Assembly (NCBI GenBank): GCA_019916065.1
Contig: CM034240.1
Coordinates: 33,431,149-33,495,148, forward strand
Reading direction: 5' to 3'
Length of the DNA: 64,000 bases
DNA from: Vitellaria paradoxa
Lineage: Eukaryota > Streptophyta > Magnoliopsida > Ericales > Sapotaceae
This document shows, in pieces, positions 1 through 12,600 of the stretch. The notes beneath the pieces are model-generated. The model was not told the origin of the DNA and did no database searches. It saw only the letters and a program-made list of their open reading frames with translations. The number at the start of each line of letters is the position of its first letter. Position 1 is the stretch's first letter. The position numbers were made by a program, and so were the translations under genes.

Positions 1-1454
1 ATAGCTAGTTTTTATTAGTAATTTATCAGTTTATAATGATATAGGAGTTTTCTTTTAGCTTGAATAAAAGGCTACAACACCTCAGTTAGGCTAGGCTAAC
101 AATCTTCTTCCTCTCCAAGGGAGTTGTCTATCCTAATTTTCTTTTCAAGTAGGTAGTTTATTTTTATTTTTCATTTTTTTAATTTTACCATATAATTTTT
201 AGAATTATAATAGAAGAGTTTTTTTTTTTTTTTTTTTTTTTAAGCTTTGTTCAATTTCAATTACGGTGAATTTTTCTTTCAACATGCTTAGGTAATATTT
301 TTTTTTTAATTCTTATTCCTATTCATGAAATGTTATAGTTATGTTTTGATTTTTAACTTTTCCAATCATATGGATTAGTTCCAAATTTTTTTAAGACTTA
401 ATGGAGAATTTTTCTCTTTGATTTTATAATTTTGGAATCATAAGTTCATAGTTATGATCCTACTTTTGTATGCTTGGTTTTTAGGTCTCACATATGGAAC
501 ACTCAATTCGATGGCATGACTTATTAAATTAAACATTGAATAAATAAAAACTAAGGAGAAATTTTCTATCTTTCATATTTTAATCAAATAAATTTTTGAC
601 TAGTTTGCATCGAGCTATTTATTGGTTGAGTTATAAAATTAGGAAAATTAAAGCTATACTAAACTATAATATGAATTGAATTGAGATAAAGCATATTATT
701 TTTGTTAGTTTTAATTAAAAATCTTTTATTATAAATCAATGAAAAATATTTCTTTTTTTTAATATTCTTTGTGGAGTAAAATTTCATTTTCAAAGTAATT
801 TTTCAAACTAATCACCAAAGCTTTACGCTTCCTGTGAGACGACCCGGACTTAACTTGATTAACTTACTATAACTGATCCCTACACTTGGGGTAAGCAAGC
901 AACAGGCACCCCAAAAAAAACCTAAACCACGTAGATTATTGAACCCTTCATTTATCCTCCTTCCACACCGAGGCGATGTTGGAAAGAAGGCATTGCTATC
1001 CATTTCACCCCCTGCTTCACTTCTCCGTAGGCAAAATCACTGATAGACATGCCCCTTACAGTCCCTCTATAACGATCTAAGATCTATACAGTATATTATT
1101 GTCCACTTTAGGTTTAGTAACTCTCATGTTTTTGTTTCTTTGAAGCCCGTACATTTCTGAATCACTTTAGCATGTTCAAAAATGAAATTGAAATTAGAAC
1201 AGGAATATTAATAAATACTTTCAATTTGATATATATAAGAATACATATTTTATCTTGAACGAAAGATGTATTACAAAGGCAGAATATGACAAGTAGGAAA
1301 ACAATTTTAACAATCTGTGTAGAGATGTATATATTGGTTTGTATGCATCTTTGTGTGTATATAGGAATTCAGACATAGAAAACTCATATCATCATGGGTG
1401 TTAGTTCTTAGAGGCTATGGAAGTCTAAAAACTCCACACGTTGAAGATTGCAAA
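1..1454. other. AT-rich intergenic DNA with a retroelement scrap
   Basis: I see no gene here. The sequence is AT-rich with homopolymer runs, for example poly-T near 220-241. Around 830-900 there is a GC-richer patch with the phrase gacgacccgg followed by a line of short pyrimidine-rich text. This resembles the junction region next to LTRs of plant gypsy elements. It is too short and decayed to name. The short frames across it have no recognisable protein features. Confidence 0.5.
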
Positions 1455-3720
1455 TAGGGCTGTCAATGGGTAGGATTTGGCCGAGATTCGATCCGGATCA
1501 TATCTAATAATGTTAGACCTGGTCCAACATATTCAATTCGTACTCTGACAAATCTATATCCATTGGATTCAATGACTAATGAATATGAATTCAAATCAAT
1601 CCGCCACATTTATCATTAAAATATTAAACATATACATCTATATACAAGAATACTTCCACATACTTATACATGGACACACGAAACACTAAATTCTAAAAGA
1701 GAGAAGTGTCCAATGATTAGTCACCCAACATACTTCCGACATATAAAATTTTGAAGAGATTTTGTTTAATGACCCAAACCTAGCTAATGAGTATAATTGA
1801 AATCAACATAATGCTTAGGAATAATTATATATATATATATATATCCTGAATATTTGAATATTAATAGAATGGTTCAAATGAACACTGGCTGCCTGCCACC
1901 GAGAACAGTGTAGTAGAAGCATGCCCTTGGTCTTGGATTACTCTCTACCACTTCGATATATGTACGTAATTGTAGATTCACATGCATGATAAATATTGAT
2001 AAAATATATATTTTTATTTCTATGAAATGATGATTTAAAAAAAAATTATTTTTCAAAATGGGTTAGATCTGGGTATATGAATCACCTCTGGATATTATAA
2101 GATCGGACCCACTATTTTTGGATCTAAATTGGAATTATTATTATTAGATCCAGAATATGATGGATGTGATCCAAACTCGACCTATTGACAAGCCAAACTA
2201 CAAGGATGAAGCTTTAATTTGACACTTCTTCTCCTAGAGTGATAAATAAGTTCAATCTGAATATATTCTAGACTTTCTATTATTTACTAGTTCAAAATGC
2301 TCATAATAAAAAATAAATAAATAAAAGCAAAAACATATCTCTTCCTTCCTTTACAAGGGATTCCCACATAATTTACATACGTGAGATCAAGTTCATTCCT
2401 TAGAATGTTAGATCTATTCCAGACCTATCAATGTGTCCGGTTTAAATCAAATTCATTAGATCTATATCCAATTTAGATCAAATAATAGTAGATCTGATTC
2501 AGATCCAAAAGTAGTTAGCTCTAATCATGTAAGATCCAGATCTAATTTATATACCTATGTTTGACCCGTTTTGATTAATAAGTTCTCTGTTTTTTTTTTT
2601 TTTAAACCATCATTTCATAAAATAAAATATATATTTTATTCAATATATAAATAGGCATATTGCATTTATTCAATAACTTCTAAAGTAAATTATTTTCTCA
2701 TTGGAAAATTGTATTATTCTAATCGCAATTCGCAATAGTTAAACTTCATTTTAAAATGGAACTCAAAGGGCTTGTTTGGTTACGTTGTTTTGTTTTTTTT
2801 GTTTATGTTTTCTTGTTTTTGTTTTCTATTGTTGTTGTTTTTTTTTTCTTGAAATGAAACTGAAACAATGTTTGAAAATATAATTTTGTTTACAATAATT
2901 AATTTTTATTTTAATAAAATACATAATTTTATTAATTTTAATAAAGTTTAATTGAAGTTAATAAAATATATTTCATAATAATTAATTAAATTAAATTAAT
3001 TGAACTAATAATTAGTTTAATTATATTGTTTATTAAAAATAAGTTAATAAAATATATTTCATATAATTTAATTAATTAAATTAAAATTAATTAATTATTA
3101 AATACAATTTAATTATATTATTTATTAAAAATAATTTGATAATATGTATTTAATATTAATTAATTAATTAAATTAATATAATTATATTATATTATTTAAT
3201 AAAAATATTTTTAGTTTAATAAGATATTTAAATAAAATAATTTATTTTAATATGATGTAACAAAAAAATAGAAAGTGTTTTAATAAATACAAAATAATAA
3301 ATATATTAATATATACATTAACGAGTCTTTTGATAACATAAATATATTTCTGCTTCTGTATATTCTTTCTTCATCGAGTCATGTTATGATAAATGATGTC
3401 ATTGAGTCATTTAAAAAATTTTTAAAAATTATTTAAAAATAAAAATATTTATGAGCCGATAAAACGATAGTAGAGTAAAATAGTTAAAATTCTTGATTTT
3501 ATTTGAACATACATTTTTTTATTTTTAAATATTTAATTTTTATTTATAAATATTTTATATTTAAAAATAATAAGTCTAGCGAATCAATCCGAATCTAAAT
3601 CCATTAGTTATTAAGTTCAACAAATCTAGATCAGTGAGATCACAGATTTAATCTGTCGAATATAATCCAATACTATTTAATCATGAGATCTAAAACAAAT
3701 TTGACCTATTGACAATCCTA
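1455..3720. mobile_element. Cluster of hAT-like element fragments
   Basis: The left end reads TAGGGCTGTCAATGGG (1455). Near-inverted copies occur at about 2180-2197 (CCTATTGACAAGCC) and at 3703-3720 (CCTATTGACAATCCTA), so the stretch holds at least two elements sharing one terminus type. The interior is rich in GGATC/GATCC/AGATCT words. It also carries an inverted pair of arms (about 1985-2055 and 2590-2640). Termini starting TAGGG with a GTCAAT core are common for non-autonomous plant hAT elements. No 8 bp target duplication is clear, so exact boundaries are uncertain. No transposase is visible. Confidence 0.45.
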
Positions 3721-5349
3721 TCAATCCCCAAGCTAAGATAAAGGTTTGAAACCCACCAATTATTAATTAGAGGTGGGGGCACGTTCGTGGTTTTTGACCA
3801 TTTTATTAAATTTTAGATTTCACTACTTGTATATAGTGTTATTATATTAATTATAATAATAAAAAATAAAAAGAAAATGTATTACCAAATGAGTGGACAA
3901 AAATTTACCAAAGAAAACGTGTTGAACAGCTAAATTAGGGCGTCAATTTGTTTACTCACTTTGGCACGGGTTGAGGGTCAAAATAAAATATTGTTTGAAT
4001 CTGAAAAGAAAGTAAAAGGATATATACGAATAATTTAAAGTCAAGATAATAATAATAATAATAGTAAAAGGGTATGATTCATTAACCATTTAGTGAACGT
4101 AGTGCACATGCACCACTGTTAATTAATAGTTTAAGTACTGTTTACTTCTTGATATAATAATGTGTAAGCACGTACTGCCACTCTTTGCTAAAAATTAAAA
4201 TAAAAAATATTTTTCTGTCAGAAGTATCTATAAATACTTCCCAAATATCGCGGTAATACATTTTTATGATTAAAATGCACCTTAGATTGATGCCTTTATT
4301 TAGATTGGTAGATTCTCAAATTTTTACGTGTTTCTTTGATAAATTTTTCTTACAAATTTACTTGATATGCTTAAGGCTTTAGTTGGGTTAATTTCATTTA
4401 TACATTTTATACTTAAAAGTGAAAATCACTAGTTAAAAATCTACATTTATATATCTCGTATTTCAGATTAAACTAAAATTGTTAAAAAATTTGTCAAAAA
4501 TAATAATTTTAACTTTTAATAACTTCAAAAAATGCACTTACACTCTCTATAATTTATATCATCTATACTTATACTTTTATTTAATTTTCAGTAAATATTT
4601 TTATTTTTTTACTTAAAAATTTAATACTGTTTATAATTTCATTTTAGTTTTAAGTGCGAATTATATAAATGTAAGTTTTTAAAATTCATAAAATATAAAT
4701 AATTTTCAATTTAAGTACATAAAGGAAAAAAACATTTATCTTGCTTTAGTTTCTTTCAACCCTTTATGATTAATCTTTTGGTTTATGATTAATCTTTTGG
4801 TTAAGCTTGTGAAAGACATTGACTTTTGGTGCTCGAGTTGATAACCCTTGCCTACTTTTTACACTATTTTAGCTCTCTCATTTCATTTAAAAAAAAAGTT
4901 TTCTTTCTTATCTTGGTCTTTCTCCCGAGTCCCCACCATAAAAAGGAGAAAAAGAAAGTTGGAAGTTCACTGAACCTTTTCCTTGAATTTTTCTCAGCAA
5001 AGTGACGTCTGCATCCACACTTTGTTCTCTTATGTGCATTTCCACCAAAACCAACTTAATTTTCTTTATCCCTCTTTTTGAATCACTTATCCCACGTTAA
5101 AAAAAGAAAAATATCTAATGTACTTCACAGGATCATTGGATGTTTATGCTAGATCAGCGTTTTCAGGCCACATAAATCCCCTATTCCCAGAAAAAGCTAA
5201 TATGAGAATAGAATGTTTCTCAGTCCACATAATCTAAATTAAGATGATCATACGGTTCTAAAGTCAACTGTGCTTGGTCTTTTGTGATGATGTGCCGTTG
5301 TACAACTTCTTTTTCTTTCATACATATATATATATATATATATATATTT
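3721..5349. other. Intergenic DNA without a recognisable gene
   Basis: No coding potential is visible. A 19 bp tandem duplication (atgattaatcttttggttt) lies near 4766-4803, and a TA microsatellite at about 5324-5346 abuts the foldback element that follows. The stretch 4850-5250 is slightly less AT-rich, but shows no frame of note. Confidence 0.5.
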
Positions 5350-6425
5350 GAGTGCGTTTGGTTTGTTAAAAAAATCAAAAAATTCTAAAAATATCTGAAA
5401 ATCGCTATAACTTTCTAACACATTTTGTCTGTCTTGTACTTCATAAAATCTTTATAAATTTATATATATCTACATATTCTAACAAATTTTTACAAATCCT
5501 AATAAATATTTTTGAAAACCTAATAATTTTTTCATAAACCTCAATAATTTTTCAACAAATGTCAACACATCTGACATAAATCCGTAATTCATTCCAACGG
5601 TTTCTCTCTCCAACATTTTAATACGGAAGTCAAAAGTTTAACCACTTTAAAAAAATTTTGACATAAATCCGTTAGAATGGAAAAAAATCATTCTAACGGC
5701 TTTTCTCTTTAACTTTCTAACGCAAAAGTCTAAAAGTTACATTATTCATATCTGAAAAGTGTGACTTGGTGGTTAAATGCCAAAAAATTACCTAAATCAC
5801 GTTTTTTATTATTTTTTGTCACTCCAAACACTGCGTTTGGTAGTTAATAACGAAAAATACAGCTTTTGGCATTTAACAACGAAAAACGTTGGAGTAACAA
5901 AAGTCCAAAAGTTGGGGTGACAAAAAACAATAAAAAATAATGAAAAATGTGATTCAGGTAACTTTTTGACATTTGGCGTTTAATTACCAAACTATACTTT
6001 TAGATATGAATAGTATAATTTTTAGATTTGTACATTAAAAAGTTGGACAGAAAAACTGTTGGAACGATTTTTTGGATCCGTTCCAATGGATTTATATTAG
6101 AATTTTTTTAAAGTTGTTGAACTTTTTTATTTTTGTATCAGATGTTGGAGAGAGAAACCGTTAGAACAAATTTTTTGATTCATTCCAACGGATTATGTCA
6201 GATTTTTTGAAACTTGTTGAAAAGTTTTTGGGATTTATAGAAAAGTTATTAGAGTACATGGAAAAGTTATTGGGGTTTGTAAAAATTTGTTAGGATATGT
6301 AAATATATATATATATATATAGAAATTTCATAAAATATGAGTTAGACAAAATGTGTTAGAAAATTATAGAGGTTGTTAAAATTTTTTAGAAATTTTTTGA
6401 CTTTTTTAATAAACTAAACGCACCC
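5350..6425. mobile_element. Palindromic foldback element (long inverted repeat)
   Basis: The two ends are inverted copies: the left end begins GAGTGCGTTTGGTTTGTTAA and the right end, read on the other strand, begins GGGTGCGTTTAGTTTATTAA. Complementarity continues inward for roughly 480-500 bp on each side, leaving a short asymmetric centre near 5840-5910. Recognisable mirrored words include the CCGTTAGAAT/ATTCCAACGG motifs, the TA-repeat blocks (5458-5475 and 6303-6322), and TTTGTCACTCCAA against TTGGGGTGACAAA. There is no transposase. Termini of the GGGTGCGTTTGG kind are frequent in plant MITEs and Mutator-type foldback elements. Flanks are AT-rich, so I could not settle the target duplication. 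Confidence 0.75.
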
Positions 6426-9045
6426 TAATATAATAATGCGGTGATGAAACAAGTAATCATGCATTGTTTACAAGGATTTCACTATTCTAGTATGCTCAGC
6501 CAAACCACTTATGGAGGATAAGGAAGTTTTCTCAAGGTTTGGATTATTTCCTTTGGACCAACCTTCTGATCAGTGTATGGGGCCTCATGGGTGAGCACCA
6601 ATGAGAAATTTTGTTTCATCAGCCAATCACCACAAAGTTTTAAAAAATGAATATTATCGTCACGAAATGGTTCAAAATTCTTCTGATTCTGTTACACTTC
6701 TTGTGACATATTCATTACATTCTGTATTTGCATCATTGCGATTATTACTATTATCCTAATCATTTAATTTTTTAAAAGCAAAAATTATGTGCGCTCTCTT
6801 TCTCTCCACTTTGAATAACCTAAGAAGCACTAAGCATAGAAAATAATTTTAAAGTGGGAAGTTGACTTTGGGTCCCAAAGTCATGTTGATGGAAGTGTAA
6901 GGTAACTTTATGGAGAAAATTGGCTTTAGTGAGTGGCCATATGGATTGCTTGAATGCGCAAAAAAGGTAAGTGACAAAAGCCATTAAGTCTAATCATATT
7001 GGAAAGTATAACATATAAGAATGAAGATGGTCAAAAGTCTGTGTTCACTCTAGAAAAATTTGATCCAATAAATTGGATTATTTCTGCTCTAATCATCTTT
7101 CAATCTAGCACTTGGAGCCAATGAAACAACATGGGAGTTAGAAATTGCAAGCTATAGATCGATTGTATAATTGACATAATTAATTGCTTGGAGACAATCA
7201 AATACCCTACTTGCTAGGATTTCTTTCACAGCTAAACAAGAGATGGTTCTCAAAAGTAGACTAGTCTAAGAAACATGTTATATGTCAGTCTCTTAGGACT
7301 ATATGGGCTTCCACAGAAGAGGAAACTTTACAATTTTTCTGCAAAAGTAGACTAGTCTATCAATATATACACGCACATATATATATATATATATATATGT
7401 ATGTATACATGGAAGGAAAAGGAGATCCACATGATTTAGCAGTTGGGTATTTTCTTGCGATCATAAAACACAATTTGCTGGCATATTTTCCTTTCGTGTG
7501 GTATGGCTAGGATTTTTTTTGATTGTGCCAACCTTGAAAACACTCAAATCAAACATTTAGTTATAAATGAAACTGATAATTAGGCCAGCTCTTGACAGGA
7601 CAAAATCGGCTCATAGGTCTCTGGCAAAGGTAAAGAGCAAAGGAGAGAAAAGAGAATAAAGCAAAAGCGAGAGGGAGTGCCCGAAGGATTTATAACATTT
7701 TAAGTGGAGCTGGTTCTCTTATTCTGTATTTGGATTAAGAATTTGTCAAAGAATGAAATGAAAAAAAGAAAAAAAAAAAAAAAAACCACGTTTGATTTCT
7801 AAAGGAAAATAGAAGGAAAAAATTATGGAATTTAAGAAATTAAAATAATTAAATTAAAAAATTAATTTATTGATAAGTCTCTTTTATTATTTATATTTTT
7901 TAATACACTCAAATAAAATTATGCATTTAAAATTTTATATTTTGATCCTTTCTTTCTTTTCTGATCTTTTTCTTTTCTCTCACCGATTTCTCACTCCGAC
8001 CATACCCTTAGGATTTCTTTAGCTAGAGTAAAGATTTGACAAGCTAGGAAAAAAGAAGATACTAAGAATGAATTGATCAAAAAATATATAAAAAAAAAAT
8101 AAAAGATATTTATTAATAAATTAATTTTTGAGTTTAATTAATTTTATTTTCTCAAATCTCATATATTTTCTCTTTTATTTTTATGACAAATCTAAAAAAT
8201 AAAAATTTTAAATCCTATTTTCTCTTTTTTTAATAAATTTTTGATTCAAACATATTATTAAGAACACAATAAGGTCACCAACAGGTGGTTTAAATTTGCT
8301 GGGGATTATAAAATATCGTTGCTGTTGGATGTATTGTCTAGATAAGTCAGGTACACGCATTTTATCTAATATTGGTGTAGCCAGCAAGGGTTACCGGGGG
8401 CAATTTTAGGTGGCTTTCTCACAACATGTGGCAATCTAATTAAAACACCCACGACATGATCAATACAAGAAGGCATTTCCATTATTTGTCCTTTAGGGCA
8501 AAGTTCATCTGTCAAATTAAGAGGGTGTTTGGAGGCACTAAATAATAATAATTTTGTATTAAATACATGACACTAAATTTAGGTGTTAATTGAATATTTA
8601 GAAGTTTGTAAAAATTGAAGAAAGTTAAAAAAATTTTGTAAAAATTAATAAAAGTTAATTTTTAAATTAGTGGAAAAAAAATTAAAAAATAAAAAAATTA
8701 ATAAAAATTAATTTTTTTAATTTTTTTTATTAATTTTTATTGGTGAGCCAAAACCCACCTAATTTAACTCTTGCCACTTTTCCAATTTGTGATTATTCTG
8801 CAGAATGAAGTTCATGTCAGTCAATAATGCAGCTTCAGACTATCATCTTAGTTGTCGGTGAGATGATGCTAGTGTAGAATATTAGCTTTAAAGTCTTTCT
8901 ATTGGCTGGGACCAATGTCAAAGTAAGGAGTGCTTTGGCTGCTTGTACAACTGGTCAATTAAACCACTGATTGCTTTTAGCTGGTCTGGAAATACTCGCC
9001 ACAAATTTTTTTTTTTTTTTTATTAGATGGAAATATTTTCACCCC
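6426..9045. other. Intergenic DNA without a recognisable gene
   Basis: No convincing gene. There is a TA/TG microsatellite near 7376-7405, an A-rich run near 7765-7787, and an AT-rich MITE-like patch near 8525-8745 that starts with ggtgtttggaggcac. The region ends in a poly-T run (about 9006-9020) just before the gypsy LTR. Confidence 0.45.
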
Positions 9046-9571
9046 TGAAGTAGAATGCATTATTATAGGCTTTATGAAGCATTGAGATAAGTATGGGCTT
9101 GGGCCGATATTGTTTAAATTGGTTTTAAAGGGCAAAATTTGATGCAAAACGGCCCAACGAGCAAGACTTATTGTGTTGCGATGACCTACGCTGGATTTCA
9201 GGAAAATTCCATCGTTTAGGCCTTTAGAAAGGCGATTTTGCCATTTTTGAAAAATTTTCAACCCCTTTTTCGTGACCTATACGAATCCGATTTGAGTTAT
9301 GATTTTTGTGACATGTTTCCTTAATCTTATAGTTTCCAGATTTTGGTTTATCACGAATTTTGTTATTTTTGGTAATTTTTGTTATTTTCCTTTTTCGTTG
9401 ATTTATTTTCCCTAGCAAGTTAGGATTCTTTTAGTTTATAAATAATATGTAAGGACTTGATTCTGGATAGTTTTATTCTAATTAATAATATTATTTTTAG
9501 AGATTTATTCTTTTTATTAGGTTTCTTTGTGTGTTCGGGATTGACATACAAGATTCACGAAATTCCCTGCA
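9046..9571 (+). repeat. 5' LTR of the gypsy element
   Basis: Begins TGAAGTAGAAT and ends CCCTGCA, aligning end to end with 13994-14520. It contains a TATA-like TTATAAATAA at about 9436-9445, which would be the element's own promoter. The TG...CA termini are as expected for an LTR. Confidence 0.92.
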
Positions 9572-9574
9572 TTA

Positions 9575-9590
9575 GTTCGTATCAGAGCAT
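9575..9590 (+). other. Primer binding site for initiator tRNA-Met (degenerate)
   Basis: The text TCGTATCAGAGC, five bases after the LTR end, matches the common plant site TGGTATCAGAGC with one or two changes. This is where minus-strand DNA synthesis would be primed. It fixes the plus-strand orientation of the element. Confidence 0.8.
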
Positions 9591-9600
9591 CAGGCTGATC

Positions 9601-12600
9601 ATGGCACGCAGTGGAGCTGCAAGGAGAGGCCGTGGAGGCGCTATTCGAACTGCTAACATCGAGGATGTATATGATCGTGATGACTCTGTACATGATGCAA
9701 ACAAAGAGGGTCGAATTCGAAAGCTAGAGCAATGTTATGATTGGTTGGAGGAATTATTGGGTGGAATTTCTTAACAAATAGTTGCTTTAACTGCTGGGCA
9801 TCAACCTCATTGTGGTCCAATGAGTCGTCATTCGGAGAAGGATACATTAGAGGATGAAACCACTAACCCTTTCACTGATTACCAACCTAGGGGAAGGTGG
9901 AACCCAAGAGTCATGGCAAATAACCATGATTCTTATCGATGGGAATCTGGGATGAAGACTGAAATCCTATAATTCCATGGAGGCTTGACGCCAAAAGAGT
10001 TCTTGGATTAGGTTGCTACCGTGGATGAGATTTTGGAGTATAAGGGTGTTCCTGAAGACAAACAGGTTCCCTTGGTGGCTACTCGATTTCGAAATAGAGC
10101 CGCAGCATGGTGGCAACACTTCAAACTCATCAGAGTTAGGCAAGGAAACAAAAGTTGGGGTCGTGGGAGAAGTTAAAGAAACATATGCGGAATGCGTTTT
10201 TACCCCACAATTATGTTCGGCTGATATATCAGAGGCTGTAGAACTTACAACAAAGATCAAAGAGTGTAAACGGTTACACCGCTGAGTTTTGTCAACTGTT
10301 GACACGGAATGAGCTTTTAGAAACTAACGAGCAGACGGTCTTCTGTTATATTGGGGGATTAAAGCCATAGTATCAGGATGTCCTCAATTTGTTTGATTTG
10401 TATTCTGTTTCTGATACGCACCAACGAGCACTACAATTGGAGAAACAAGGTAACCACAAACCTTTTTTATCTACTTGGAGTGGTCCCAATCGAGCTAGGC
10501 GTACAGTGACTGGATTGCAACCATCTTGTGTGACTAGTGCAGCCAAGAGTGCTAGTTTGCAACAAAAGCAGGCAGCTTCAACATCAAACTTCAAATGTTT
10601 TAAATGTGAAGAACCCAAGCACCGAGTAGCTGATTATCGAAACGGAGATCGTCCTGGCAAAAACCTACTTCTTGATTGGGAAACAATCAAGGATGATTCG
10701 GACCCCACTGTTGAACAAGGTCCAGAGATTGGCAAATCAAATGGTGGTGAGGTCGAAGAAATAGAAGGGGATCAAGGCCCCTTTACTAGTGGTTCGACGA
10801 TCCTTTTTGCACGACGCGAAGTCGAGGGCGATGCATGGTTATGCCACAATATTTTTCAGTCCACCTGTACGATTGGTGGCAAGGTGTGTCACTTTGTCAT
10901 CGATTCCGAGAGCTGCGAGAATGTGATTTTTGAGGAGGCAGTGCAAAAATTGGGGTTGAAGATAGAACAACACCCCAATCCATACAAACTGGCATGACTA
11001 AAGAAGGGTAATGAGGTAAAAGTTACAAAGCGCTGTTTGGTTTCTTTTTCTGTTGGTCCCACGTTTAAAGATCAGGTATAGTGCAACATCGTCGGGATGG
11101 ATGCTTGCCATCTTTTGCTGGCACGACCTTGGCAATATGATCAACAAGTGCAGCACAATGGCTGTACTAACACTTACAGTTTACAGTATAAAGGTACTAA
11201 GATTGTGTTATTACCAACAAAAGATAAAGCATCCAAGCCATAAGCAGGGGACAATGCTATCTTACTAACACAGGTGCAGTTTGAAGAAGAATTAACCACT
11301 ACCAGAGTTTTATATGTTCTACTTGGGAAGGAACAACAAGAAGAAGAAGACATAAGCAGAGTTGTACCTGCACTAATCAAGCCTATATTGGAAGAATTTG
11401 TAGAAAAACTATTTTTCTCGAGGAACTGTCGACTAGATTACCACCATTGCGAGACATTCAGCACCAAATTGATCTAGTTTCAAGGTCCACATTACAGAAT
11501 GAATCTGAAGGAACATGAAGAACTGCAGCGACAAGTTGAAGAACTAATCACAAAAGGTTTCATCAGAGAAAGCCTTAGTCTATGCGCAGTCCTAGTAGTA
11601 CTGACGCCGAAGAAGGATGGGTCTTGGCGTAGGTTTGTGGATAGTGGTGCAATTAATAAGATTACTGTCAAGTACCATTTTCCTATTCCCTGATTGGATG
11701 ATTTGCCGGATCAATTGGTGGGGGCAACGATTTTTAGCAAGCAGGATTTGAAGAGTGGGTACCACCAGATTCGAATCCGACCAGGAGATGAATAGAAGAA
11801 AGCATTCAAAACTCGCGAGGGCTTGTACGAGTGGTTGGTTATGCCCTTTGGCCTTTCCAATGCACCAAGTACCTTCATGTGGGTAATGAATCAAGTGTTG
11901 AGGCCATTTATTAGAAAATTTGCTGTGGTGTATTTTGATGATATTTTAGTGTACAACCCTAATGCAGAGGTCCATATTCAACACTTTCGTGAGGTTTTCA
12001 CAGCCTTGCGAAAGGTAGAATTATTTGCCACCATGAAAAAGTGTGTCTTCATGACTGATAGAGTCTTATTTTTGGGATATATTGTCTCAAAAGATGGGAT
12101 TGCTGTGGACAAATTTAAGGTTGAAGCAATTCGACAATGGCCTGTACCTTGAAACTTATTTGAGGTACGCAGCTTCCATAGGCTAGTAGCTTTCTACAGA
12201 CACTTTATTCCTCACTTCAGCACTATTATGGCTCCAATTACAAACTGTATACGAGGAGGGAAATTCAGTTGGAGTGATTTAGCAATAGAAGGCTTTCAAG
12301 TAATTAAACAAAAACTTGCTTCTGCTCTTGTTTTGATTCTGCCTGATTTTTCACAACCATTTGAGTTACATTATGATGCCTCCAAAGTTGGTATTGGGGC
12401 AATTCTGAGCCAGCAATCTAGGCCCGTGGCATCCTTTCATTGAAAAGTTGAACGGGGCAAAGCAGCAGTATAGCACCTACGATGTCGAGTTCTATGCCGT
12501 TGTGCAATCACTAAAGCACTGGTACCATTATTTGATTCACAGTGATTTTGTGTTGTATTTTGATCATGAAGCCCTTAAGCATCTGAGTAGCCAAGAAAAA

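Noticed and set aside
9653..11380. Several minus-strand frames of 60-110 codons across the gypsy element
   Set aside because: They are shadows of the plus-strand gag-pol remains and show no domain of their own.
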